A stretch of DNA of 64,000 bases from Pacificispira sp040217575 (GTDB taxonomy: Bacteria; Pseudomonadota; Alphaproteobacteria; UBA8366; Aestuariispiraceae), in the NCBI GenBank assembly GCA_040217575.1, contig JAVJPW010000002.1, positions 744,001 to 808,000 on the forward strand. Reading direction: 5' to 3'. The notes under the pieces are model-generated. The model did no database searches. It saw only the letters and a program-made list of their open reading frames with translations, and was not told the DNA's origin. Shown one piece after another: positions 46,228 through 54,736 of the stretch. Numbering within the stretch: position 1 is the stretch's first letter; every line of letters begins with the position of its first letter. The translations under genes were made by a program, and so were the position numbers.

Positions 46228-47573
46228 AAAAAAGAAAGAAGCCAGTCGAAACTGGCCTTCGCCTTTGTGTATCTGAAGGCGACAAGAAACGCGGTGCGGG
46301 TGAGGAAGTCGCTCGTATTGGAAAAGAGATTTTTTTCGATCCTGAGATTTTAAGCACTTATCGGTACGATGGTTGGTTGCCAGTTCATTACGATCTGTTG
46401 GTCGTTGCTGCGGCGGTCGAATACGCCGACCGTTGCAAGGCACGGCGGCTTACGAAGTGGTCGCGCACCTTTGAGCTTTCGATTCCCGTTTCGGATTATC
46501 GAAACTGGTCGAAGATCCGCGTAAGGGAGTCCTTGGAGGATGCGCTGCGTCAGCTTACGGGTGACGCTTGGCATTTTACCTTTGAGCAAGGCGCAGGTGG
46601 TGCGACCCAGGCTAGGCAGGCGCTTCTGCCCTTCCCTAAGGATCAGGTGAAATACACCATTGCGTATAGCAATGGGCTCGATTCTCGTTCTGTGTCGGGC
46701 CTCTATCCCGTATCTGAAATTGTACGTGTGCGGGTTGATGGCCGAAAGAACCGGGTCTGCAAAAACGAGAAGCCTTTTGACCTCATCCCCTTCCACGTCA
46801 AACCGAGCAAATCGCCTGAGAACAGTGTTCGCTCACGCGGATTCAAGTTTGCAGCGATAACGGCGATTGCTAGCCATCTTTCCGGTGTTGATCGCGTGAT
46901 TGTTCCCGAGAGTGGCCAGGGTGCTCTCGGGCCTGTGCTTGTGCCCCTTCACAATATATATCCCGACTACCGGAACCATCCCGTCTTCTTCCGCAAGATG
47001 GAGCGCTTCATTGAAAAACTGCTTGGGAGCAGTATCGCGTTTCAGCAACCGAGATTGTGGCACACGAAGGGCGAGACCATTGCGGAGTATCTGCGCGTGG
47101 GTGACGGCGCATCGGTCGAAGGGCTATTGGATACGCGGTCCTGTTGGCAACAACGTTGGAACGCCCGGATCAACGGTAAGCTCGGTCAATGCGGCTTGTG
47201 TGCCGCTTGCATGCTGCGGCGTATGAGCCTGCACGCTGCCGGTGTTACCGAGCCATCCGAGAAGTACGGCTTCAACGACCTATCAATTGCGACGTTTAAG
47301 GATGCAAAACCGCGTAGCAATCGGGCGCGTCCGAGCAAAAGCATGTTGGAGTATGGGATCGCGGGGGTTCAGCACTTGGAGCAGCTCGCCCGAATGGCAG
47401 AGTGGCCAGACCCATCCTTGACGGTTGCCGCATTTGAGATTGCGCAGAGTACAGGGCTTTCCGAGGCAGAGACCCTGGAGCGCTTGCGCGATCTTTTGAA
47501 AAGACATGCCGCCGAATGGCGCAGCTTTCTAGATGCACAAGGAAAAAAGAGTTTCATAAAGGGTTGGATTTAA
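46224..47573 (+). CDS. QueC-like (7-cyano-7-deazaguanine synthase-like) protein
   Basis: 449 aa, much longer than QueC (about 230) because of a 145-residue N-terminal extension. A PP-loop variant lies at about residues 147-156 (AYSNGLDSRS), and the segment RVIVPESGQGALGP follows near residue 230. The QueC zinc site is complete: C307, C323, C326 and C329 in CGLCAACMLRR. QueC-type enzymes activate carboxy-deazaguanine with ATP. No other queuosine gene (queD, queE, folE) is near, so this is not a tRNA modification operon. QueC-like QatC and type IV CBASS Cap9 are known anti-phage relatives, which supports a defence role. Confidence 0.85.
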   Translation: MKKRKKPVETGLRLCVSEGDKKRGAGEEVARIGKEIFFDPEILSTYRYDGWLPVHYDLLVVAAAVEYADRCKARRLTKWSRTFELSIPVSDYRNWSKIRVRESLEDALRQLTGDAWHFTFEQGAGGATQARQALLPFPKDQVKYTIAYSNGLDSRSVSGLYPVSEIVRVRVDGRKNRVCKNEKPFDLIPFHVKPSKSPENSVRSRGFKFAAITAIASHLSGVDRVIVPESGQGALGPVLVPLHNIYPDYRNHPVFFRKMERFIEKLLGSSIAFQQPRLWHTKGETIAEYLRVGDGASVEGLLDTRSCWQQRWNARINGKLGQCGLCAACMLRRMSLHAAGVTEPSEKYGFNDLSIATFKDAKPRSNRARPSKSMLEYGIAGVQHLEQLARMAEWPDPSLTVAAFEIAQSTGLSEAETLERLRDLLKRHAAEWRSFLDAQGKKSFIKGWI

Positions 47574-47585
47574 GGGGGGCGCACA

Positions 47586-48776
47586 ATGAAAGAACTTAAT
47601 CAAATTAGCGCACAAGAGATAGGACGCAGACTGCGAATTGCGCGGGAGAATGCGAATATTAACCAGGAGGACGCCGCGAAAGTTATCGGCCTGTCTCGTC
47701 CGACTCTCGTGTCAATTGAGAAAGGCACGCGCCGCGTTCGTATCCAGGAGCTCCAGGCGCTGGCAACCGAATACGGAACGACCGTCAACGCCATTCTCAG
47801 GCGTGAGGCTGTGCATACGGACTTGGTGCCGCGCTTTCGACGCCTCATGGAAAATGAAGACGCCTACACCCGCGAAGCGGTTCAGCTCTTAAACGATCTC
47901 GTGAAGGCGGATGTTGAACTTGAGAACGTCCTCGGTATCCGGACGCATCGCCCCTATCCACCAGAGTTGGGTATCAGCGCCGGTGATGTTTTGGAACTTG
48001 CCGATGAGCACGCACAAGGTCTGCGTGATTGGCTGGGAATCGGCATCAGCCCGATCAGTGACATCTTCTCTCTGATTGAAGTGAATCTTGGCATTCGGCT
48101 TTATCAGCGACGACTGTCTTCCAAATCCCGCGTCTCGGGCATGTTCGCTTATGATGAGGCTTACGGGGCGTGCATTCTTCTAAACGCGAACCATCCGTGG
48201 GAGCGCCGCGTCCAATCGGCGGCGCACGAGCTTGGCCACTTTGTAGGAACGCGAAGAAACCCGGAGGTTTTGGAGGAAAACGAACGTTTTCTTTCACGTG
48301 AGGAGCGATACGCGAATGCCTTTGGAAGAGCTTTTCTGACGCCAAAAGACAGCTTTTCCAAATCCTTTGAGAACCTGACTGAGGGGGCGAACAAGCTTAC
48401 CCGTCGGCATGTCGTTTTGCTTGCAAACCAGTTTAGTGTATCAAGGCAAGCGTGTGTTTTGAGACTCGAAGAACTGGGGTTGGTGCGCAAAGGTTCCTGG
48501 GGTTGGTTTGACGCCAACGGGGGCATTACTGACGAAACGGTCAAGTCTGTGTTGGGCGAGAAAGCAAGCAAGCGTGACTTGGCGAAAGCAGATGCTGACA
48601 GGCCAATACCGCTCCGCCTCTCTCTTCGAGCTTTTGAGGCCTGGAACCAGGAATTGATGTCAGAGGGGCAGCTTGCGGAGTTGTTAAAAGTGCCGCGCAT
48701 AAAACTTCGCGAAGTCCTCGATGAGATCGCGACTGAAGAAAGATTTACGGATGACGTTCTCAGGCTTGGGCAATAA
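47586..48776 (+). CDS. XRE regulator fused to ImmA/IrrE metallopeptidase
   Basis: 396 aa. N-terminal helix-turn-helix (about residues 9-64: RRLRIARENANINQEDAAKV, SRPTLVSIEKGTRRV), then an ImmA/IrrE zinc peptidase with HELGH at 214-218 (SAAHELGHFVGT) and a following glutamate-rich helix (EERYANAFGRAFLTPKDSF). Such fusions cleave repressors or antitoxins, or regulate toxins. AAGGGGGG lies before ATG 47586, 12 nt past the QueC-like stop. The following PIN gene overlaps its end, the usual XRE-ImmA/PIN pairing. Confidence 0.9.
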   Translation: MKELNQISAQEIGRRLRIARENANINQEDAAKVIGLSRPTLVSIEKGTRRVRIQELQALATEYGTTVNAILRREAVHTDLVPRFRRLMENEDAYTREAVQLLNDLVKADVELENVLGIRTHRPYPPELGISAGDVLELADEHAQGLRDWLGIGISPISDIFSLIEVNLGIRLYQRRLSSKSRVSGMFAYDEAYGACILLNANHPWERRVQSAAHELGHFVGTRRNPEVLEENERFLSREERYANAFGRAFLTPKDSFSKSFENLTEGANKLTRRHVVLLANQFSVSRQACVLRLEELGLVRKGSWGWFDANGGITDETVKSVLGEKASKRDLAKADADRPIPLRLSLRAFEAWNQELMSEGQLAELLKVPRIKLREVLDEIATEERFTDDVLRLGQ

Positions 48777-49386
48777 TCAGAACAAGGCCCTTATCGTCGA
48801 TACGAGCGTCATTATCAATCTTCGCGCGAGTCGTGTTGGGGATGAGATTATTGCGGCAGTTCCGAATGATTTATTGATTTCGGACGTTGTGTTTCGTGAG
48901 CTTCACCATCCGACAAGCCGGGAAAGCGGAGAAGCCGCATTTGTGGATGGGCTGATTGAACGGGGCCTGCTCGACGTTGTTGAGATGTTAGATGAAGAAC
49001 TTGAGGTGTTTGTGAGTCTCGTTTCGGAACATCGCTCGCTCGGTGATGGAGAAGCTGCTACAATAGCGAGTGCCACAGTCCGGGGGCTTGATGCGGCCCT
49101 GGATGACCGGAAGGGTCGAGATGTCGCTCGCGACCTCGACGCTTCCATTGGCCTCGTGTGGACGGTCGATCTCCTATTGGCGGATCAGGTGATGCGGAGC
49201 CTCGGTACGGAGGCACGCACCAATGCTGTGTTCCATGCTCTGCGAGACGGACGCATGCGGATTCACGAGCAGTACCTGGAGCCGGTGCTGGACCTGATTG
49301 GCATGGAACGCGCGCGACAATGTCGGAGTCTTCCCGGATTTAAGAGCCTGTTCTGTGGCAAGGGACAGCGCGTAAGAACACTATAA
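48751..49386 (+). CDS. PIN-domain protein, toxin-like
   Basis: 211 aa from ATG 48751 (an ATG at 48721 is also possible; both overlap the upstream gene). PIN acidic residues: Asp in LIVDTSVIINL, Glu in ISDVVFRELHH, LGDGEAATIASA and Asp in AALDDRKGRDVA. PIN domains are Mg-dependent RNases, often toxins of VapBC-type pairs. Coupled to the XRE-ImmA gene, it may be an RNase effector held in check by it. The next gene starts immediately after the stop (TAAATG). Confidence 0.82.
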   Translation: MTFSGLGNNQNKALIVDTSVIINLRASRVGDEIIAAVPNDLLISDVVFRELHHPTSRESGEAAFVDGLIERGLLDVVEMLDEELEVFVSLVSEHRSLGDGEAATIASATVRGLDAALDDRKGRDVARDLDASIGLVWTVDLLLADQVMRSLGTEARTNAVFHALRDGRMRIHEQYLEPVLDLIGMERARQCRSLPGFKSLFCGKGQRVRTL

Positions 49387-50196
49387 ATGAGTGGCGATAG
49401 TGTCGTCACACTACAGAGGATGCGAAAATTGAAATCATGGGTAACACCCAAGAAAACGGAAGTGTCGACCAATAAGAAGGTGACGGTGCTGACGTGCGAT
49501 CCTGCGAAGACCGACGAAGCAGTGGCTGAAGTTGCCGCAATAGTACCTGACCATTATGTCTCCCACGTGCATTTGGCTCGTGTCTTGAAGCGTCTCGGGA
49601 AGCGCGCGGCAGCAGACTTGGTTCGCGAGAAAATGCCGACGAGCAAATCCATACGTTCCGGCGATCTCGGAGAGATACTGGGCGCAGCGTATGTTGGTGA
49701 ATTCACACGGTACGGCACCGGCGTTAACAGGCTCCGATGGAAAGATCATCGAGAAATGGCGATGCGTGGCGACGATATTGTCGCGGTGCGGGTAACATCT
49801 GATGGCGACCCGCGATTTCTTAAGGGTGAAGCAAAAAGCAACGTCACCTTGTCGAAAACAACAGTTGGCAACGCCCGCAAGGCCCTGAAAAGTCATAATG
49901 GCCGTCCATCCGGACACGCTCTGTCATTCCTGGCCACGCGACTGCATGAGGAGGGTAAGCATGACCTTGGAGACGTAATTGATGACGCCCAGCGGAAGAA
50001 CGGCATTCAGCTTTCTGAAGTGTCCCACATGCTCTTTACCTTTTCGGGGAACGATCCGACGAAGCTCCTCACCGATGATCTGAAGGAATATCGGGGTCGC
50101 TTCCGGCAATCGTCAGTCGGGCTCAAAGCCGACAAACACCAAGAATTCATCAAAGCCGTTTTTGACAAGGTAATCGAAGATGGCGACGACGATTGA
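49387..50196 (+). CDS. hamA: HamA-like nuclease (DUF1837, Hachiman)
   Basis: 269 aa. The C-terminal DUF1837 region begins with KSIRSGDLGEILGAAYVGEF (about residues 84-105). It continues with KDHREMAMRGDDIVAVRV and the E-x-K of FLKGEAKSNVTL (E148, K150), giving the PD-(D/E)xK layout of HamA. In characterised Hachiman systems HamA is the DNase held by the HamB helicase until phage DNA damage is sensed. The gene overlaps the helicase gene by 17 nt, the expected HamA-HamB order. Confidence 0.82.
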   Translation: MSGDSVVTLQRMRKLKSWVTPKKTEVSTNKKVTVLTCDPAKTDEAVAEVAAIVPDHYVSHVHLARVLKRLGKRAAADLVREKMPTSKSIRSGDLGEILGAAYVGEFTRYGTGVNRLRWKDHREMAMRGDDIVAVRVTSDGDPRFLKGEAKSNVTLSKTTVGNARKALKSHNGRPSGHALSFLATRLHEEGKHDLGDVIDDAQRKNGIQLSEVSHMLFTFSGNDPTKLLTDDLKEYRGRFRQSSVGLKADKHQEFIKAVFDKVIEDGDDD

Positions 50197-53100
50197 ACAG
50201 ATAGAAGCGGACATTCGCGAGGCGCTGACGCCAGGCTTTCGAGATCAGTTGATCGCCAAGGGGCAAGCGCGGTCGATGATTTGGCGAGACGGCGAGCTCC
50301 CTGAAGATGCGCCGACGTTTTCGACGCTTCTTAGTTATAACCTTCTCTCCTACGGTTACAGTCTGCTGGGAATGGGTCTCCGACTTCTTGAAGAAGGCAA
50401 TGGTGACCGGGGTCTTGCCCGGCAATCCTTCAGGCAAGCGGCTGATGCGATTGGGGCTGTTTGTTTCAAAGGTGAGGAAAATCCGGAGCAAGATTTCCAC
50501 CGATTTATCGCGGCTGCTTCCTATCACCTGGCGCGTTATTCCGCGCGGGCCTATTCGATGTTGGTTCGTGGCGAAGCATCCGGGAACTGGACATTGCCTG
50601 AACAAGCGGTTGGATTGCTTATTCGCCGTGAGTTGCAACAACTCTCAGACATGATCGAGGCATGGAAGCTATCCGGTATTGGGTCAGACGACGCGATCCA
50701 TGCCGCCCTTTCTGAAGCACTCTCCGCCCAGCAGGAAAAAGCAGTCGAAGATGGGGATGATGCGCCGTTGGAGTCGGTTCTCAGTGGCGTTGCATATGCG
50801 CTGAACGACAATTTTGTATCGGGTGTTGCGACAGCGCTCTTGGCGTTTGAAACAGGAGAACGTGCCCTTCTTGACGACGGTATCGCGGAGCTTCGAGTTG
50901 GATATGAGTGCAGCGAGAGTTTGAACCTGGTGCCGCAATGGTGGTGCTATCGGCTGACGATCCACCTCCTAGACGATCTTTGGAATTGTAGTCTCCATAC
51001 TCGCCTACCCAACACGCTTTCGGGTGACGGTGCCAATCGTGATGAGAACATGTGGCCGGAACTACGTGAGACACTGATCGCCTCGCTGTACTGCCGGCGA
51101 AAAGCAGAAATCGAACTTTGGCCGTCTCAACTCCGAGCCGCCGAACGGGCAATTGACCTCGATGACGACATGGTGGTTTCGCTTCCGACCAGCGCCGGAA
51201 AGACACGTATTGCAGAGCTATGTATTCTCGCCACTTTGGCCGCTGGGAAACGTATCGTGTTCGTTACACCTCTTCGCGCGCTCTCCGCGCAGACCGAGGT
51301 GACACTTCATCGAACCTTTGGCGTGTTGGGCAAATCCGTGTCCTCTCTTTACGGCAGTATCGGTGTGAGCGGTGTTGATCAGGATGCGCTCCGGACGCGC
51401 GATATCGTTATCGCGACACCTGAGAAGCTGGACTTCGCGCTGCGCAACGATGCGTCTCTTCTCGATGATGTTGGCCTGGTGGTGCTTGACGAAGGGCACA
51501 TGATTGGACTCGGCGAACGCGAAGTTCGATACGAGGTTCAGATTCAAAGGCTGTTGCGGCGACATGATGCCGGTAATCGCAGGATTGTTTGTCTTTCCGC
51601 CGTTCTTCCTGATGGCGACCAGTTGCAGGACTTCGCGGAATGGCTGACGCAGGACAGTGACGACGGTGTTTATAAGAGCAAATGGCGTCCGACAGACCTT
51701 TGGTTTGGAAGTATCGAATGGAATGGCTCAACAGCTAGGCTCGATATTGAGGTCGAAGATGAGAGTCCATTTGTTCCCAAGTTCATATCCGGTTTCGTGC
51801 CGCCGGTTGGCCGCCGAAAGAAAATCTTCCCCAGCGATCAGCGAGAGCTGTGTTTGGCATCTGCTTGGAGACTTGCCGATGAGGGCCAGTCTGTTCTGAT
51901 TTTCTGCCCTCTTCGCGTTTCTGTTGAACCGTTCGCCGAAACGATTGTTGATCTACACAATCGTGGGGCACTGCCGTCAGTCTTAAACGGCTCCGATGAT
52001 GCTCTCAAAAACGCGCTGGTTATCGGACAGGAGTGGTTCGGTGATGGACATTCAATTTTGGAGTGTCTGAAGCTGGGGGTCGCGATTCATCACGGTGCAT
52101 TGCCGACACCTTTCCGAAAAGAAGTGGAGAGATTGCTCCGAGCGAACGTCCTTCGAATCACTGTGTCTTCTCCGACGCTTGCACAAGGCCTGAATCTCTC
52201 GGCGACCAGTCTTGTTTTCTTTGGGCTCGTACGAAATCGCGAGCTTATTGATGTTGCGGAGTTCCGGAATGTCGTCGGACGGGCTGGGCGAGCGTTCGTC
52301 GATCTTGAGGGGCTTGTCGTCTATCCCATGTTTGATGATATCGCCAAGCGCAAGGGCCAATGGCAGGAACTAATAAGGAAGGAACAGGGCCGCGAGATGG
52401 AGAGCGGCCTGTATCGCCTGCTGGTGACGTTACTTCTCCGAATGGGAAAGAAGTTAGGTGACATGAACGTCAATCTGATCGCGGATTACGTCCTCAACAA
52501 CTCGGCAGCATGGGACTTCCCGGAATTGCTGACCGAACGTGCAGATATATCCGAGTCTGAACGCGGAAAATGGCAACGCCACGTCGCGAGCCTTGATACG
52601 GCTATCCTCAGTATGCTCGGGGAGGAAGATGTCTCCGACGATGACATTGAGAAGACATTGGATGATGTTTTGTCGTCATCCCTTTTCGAGCGTCGTATTC
52701 GCCATCAGCCTGAGCATGTTCAGGGGTTGTTGCGGACAGCGATTGCTGCGAGGGCAAAGTTCATCTGGTCAGACACCACGACCGAACAGCGGCGCGGGTA
52801 CTTTCTTGCGGGTGTCGGGTTTACGACCGGACAAGCGCTGGATGCGAACTCGGAAGCGTTGGGTGATCTCTTGGTGCGGGCCGAGGCTTCAATCCTCCTG
52901 AATGAGCCAGATGACGCCATCGCTGCGATTGCCGAGTTCGCGGAGATTGTCTTCGAGATACCTCCATTCGTTCCAAGCGACGGACTGCCTGACAATTGGA
53001 AGGATATTCTCAAAGCCTGGCTTGAGGGAAAGCCGGTGACCGACCTTGTTGCCTCCGATCAGGACGGCGTTCTCGATTTCATTGAGCAAGGCCTCGTCTA

Positions 53101-53698
53101 CAACCTGTCATGGGCCATGGAGGCCGTTAGGGTTCGGGGTTTAGCCCATGATGACAAGGTTGGCGAGTATTTCTCGATGGCCGATTTTGAGTTTGGCAAG
53201 GCCGTTGCGGCGGTCGAAACAGGATCACTCAGTCGTTCAGCGACGGTCTTAATGCAGTCTGGATTCGGAGCGCGTAGTGCCGCGCTCAAGATCGCAAATG
53301 AAACCAACGCGACGTTTGAGACAGTGACCGAGCTCCGTCGGTGGTTGCGGTCGGACGAAATCAAAGAGAGGTCAACAGACGCAAACTGGCCGTCCCCTGA
53401 GACGCATGCCCTCTGGAATGACTTTGTTGGTACCGTGCTGGCAGGAAGCCAAGCGGCGTGGCAGCGATTCGGAAGTATTGAAGACGTCGTTTGGGAGGTT
53501 GCTGATCGACCCAACGGCGGCTCTGCCGTTCGCATCAGAACAGGGGAAGATGGCGTAAGCCGTGTTCTCGCTTCTAACTTTGAGCGGATTGGGCGTCTCA
53601 CGCGGAGAACGCTCTATGGCAAAAGTGGTCGAACCAAGGCGACAGTAACCGCTGACGGCAAGCTGGACGTAGAGTACCTTGGACCGCCGGAGCTTTAA
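50180..53698 (+). CDS. hamB: HamB-like SF2 helicase (Ski2-like)
   Basis: 1172 aa. A helical N-terminal region (1-310) precedes the helicase core: Walker A PTSAGKT (about 337-343), FVTPLRALSAQ, VIATPEKLDFAL, motif II DEGH (437-440), CLSAVLPDG, IFCPLRVSVEPF, SSPTLAQGLNL and motif VI NVVGRAGRAF near residue 698. The C-terminal 470 residues are a helical accessory domain. This matches a DEAD/DEAH Ski2-like helicase such as HamB or AbpB. ATG 50180 lies inside hamA. The stop at 53698 ends the operon; no further same-strand gene follows. Confidence 0.88.
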   Translation: MATTIEQIEADIREALTPGFRDQLIAKGQARSMIWRDGELPEDAPTFSTLLSYNLLSYGYSLLGMGLRLLEEGNGDRGLARQSFRQAADAIGAVCFKGEENPEQDFHRFIAAASYHLARYSARAYSMLVRGEASGNWTLPEQAVGLLIRRELQQLSDMIEAWKLSGIGSDDAIHAALSEALSAQQEKAVEDGDDAPLESVLSGVAYALNDNFVSGVATALLAFETGERALLDDGIAELRVGYECSESLNLVPQWWCYRLTIHLLDDLWNCSLHTRLPNTLSGDGANRDENMWPELRETLIASLYCRRKAEIELWPSQLRAAERAIDLDDDMVVSLPTSAGKTRIAELCILATLAAGKRIVFVTPLRALSAQTEVTLHRTFGVLGKSVSSLYGSIGVSGVDQDALRTRDIVIATPEKLDFALRNDASLLDDVGLVVLDEGHMIGLGEREVRYEVQIQRLLRRHDAGNRRIVCLSAVLPDGDQLQDFAEWLTQDSDDGVYKSKWRPTDLWFGSIEWNGSTARLDIEVEDESPFVPKFISGFVPPVGRRKKIFPSDQRELCLASAWRLADEGQSVLIFCPLRVSVEPFAETIVDLHNRGALPSVLNGSDDALKNALVIGQEWFGDGHSILECLKLGVAIHHGALPTPFRKEVERLLRANVLRITVSSPTLAQGLNLSATSLVFFGLVRNRELIDVAEFRNVVGRAGRAFVDLEGLVVYPMFDDIAKRKGQWQELIRKEQGREMESGLYRLLVTLLLRMGKKLGDMNVNLIADYVLNNSAAWDFPELLTERADISESERGKWQRHVASLDTAILSMLGEEDVSDDDIEKTLDDVLSSSLFERRIRHQPEHVQGLLRTAIAARAKFIWSDTTTEQRRGYFLAGVGFTTGQALDANSEALGDLLVRAEASILLNEPDDAIAAIAEFAEIVFEIPPFVPSDGLPDNWKDILKAWLEGKPVTDLVASDQDGVLDFIEQGLVYNLSWAMEAVRVRGLAHDDKVGEYFSMADFEFGKAVAAVETGSLSRSATVLMQSGFGARSAALKIANETNATFETVTELRRWLRSDEIKERSTDANWPSPETHALWNDFVGTVLAGSQAAWQRFGSIEDVVWEVADRPNGGSAVRIRTGEDGVSRVLASNFERIGRLTRRTLYGKSGRTKATVTADGKLDVEYLGPPEL

Positions 53699-53944
53699 TT
53701 AAGTGCGAACTTGGTGTCTGGGCTTTTCTAAAGCATCCTAATTGTCCCGGTCGACCTCAAGCCTTCATAACGTGCAGCATGGAATGTCATTAGAATAATA
53801 GCACTCAATTGGGAATAGTTTACTTTAGAAGCTTTGTGCCAATTGACACTTCTAAATTTGCACTCCGCCTGCTCGACGATGAGGTTGGTGTTTAGATTTA
53901 TTTATGTGCAACCTAGAACCGCCTCTGTGCCAGTTTCCGTACCG
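53699..53944. other. Intergenic region between defence operon and P450 cluster
   Basis: 246 bp, AT-rich, with no gene or clear terminator. The boundary of the mobile element may be here, but no direct repeat to the left end could be seen by eye. Confidence 0.4.
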
Positions 53945-54736
53945 CTATTTTACGGCCTCTCCACCATCGACATTAATAACGCAGCCTGTAACGAACGATG
54001 CCATGTCCGACGCTGCGAAGAGAACCGCGCGCGCGACTTCGTCGGCTTGGCCGATACGTTTCAAGGGCAAACGTCGTGCGAAGGTTTCAAACCCTTCTGA
54101 TCCGAGTTCGTCTCGAAGTCGTTCAACTTGTGGCGTTTCGGTGAGACCGGGTGCGATCGCTACCGCGCGAATTCCGTATTTCCCGAGATCGACCGCTAAG
54201 TTCTCGGTCAATGCCTTCAGTCCGGCTTTTGAAGCCCTGTAATGTGCGGGATTTGAACTGACACGATGCACGGTGGACGAAACAATATTGATAATTACCC
54301 CGTTGGTTCTGTTTGCGATCATGCGTTTTGCGGCGATCTGCGCGCCAGAAAGGGACGCGGTTAGGTTTAGGCTGAGTACGCGTTCCCATTCTTCCGCGGA
54401 TATCTCCAAGAGCGGTTGTCGTGGAGCTGCGCCAGCATTGTTGACCCAAATATCGATTGGGGCGCCATCAGGAAATGCGCACTCGATACCCTTGGCGAGG
54501 ATGGCACTATCTGTGATATCGGCGGTTACAGGGACTGTTTCGCCGTTCGTCAATTCGCGGGCTGCTTTGGTCAACGCCTGATCGTCGACATCGATCATGG
54601 CAACTCGCGCGCCGGCCTCCGTGAGGCGGCGTGATATGGCAAAGCCAATGCCATGCGCGGCCCCGGTTACGACCGCAGACTTGCCGCTTAAGTCTAGGAG
54701 TTGCGCGAGATATGGATCGCCCCTCGAATGCGTCAT
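53945..54736 (-). CDS. Short-chain dehydrogenase/reductase (SDR)
   Basis: 263 aa. Cofactor site TGAAHGIGFAISRRL, NNAGAAP, the catalytic Ser/Tyr/Lys triad (IVSSTVHRVS, then YRASK) and a PGLTETPQ loop. Classical SDR, probably NAD-dependent with DVDDQA after beta-2. It ends the minus-strand P450-ferredoxin-reductase-SDR run and overlaps the reductase stop as ATGA, so it likely oxidises the alcohol made by the P450. Confidence 0.92.
   Translation of the reverse strand: MTHSRGDPYLAQLLDLSGKSAVVTGAAHGIGFAISRRLTEAGARVAMIDVDDQALTKAARELTNGETVPVTADITDSAILAKGIECAFPDGAPIDIWVNNAGAAPRQPLLEISAEEWERVLSLNLTASLSGAQIAAKRMIANRTNGVIINIVSSTVHRVSSNPAHYRASKAGLKALTENLAVDLGKYGIRAVAIAPGLTETPQVERLRDELGSEGFETFARRLPLKRIGQADEVARAVLFAASDMASFVTGCVINVDGGEAVK

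Noticed and set aside
46224..47573. Queuosine tRNA-modification role for the QueC-like gene
   Set aside because: No queD, queE, folE or tgt gene is near, the protein has a long N-terminal extension, and it is embedded in an operon with nuclease and helicase genes.
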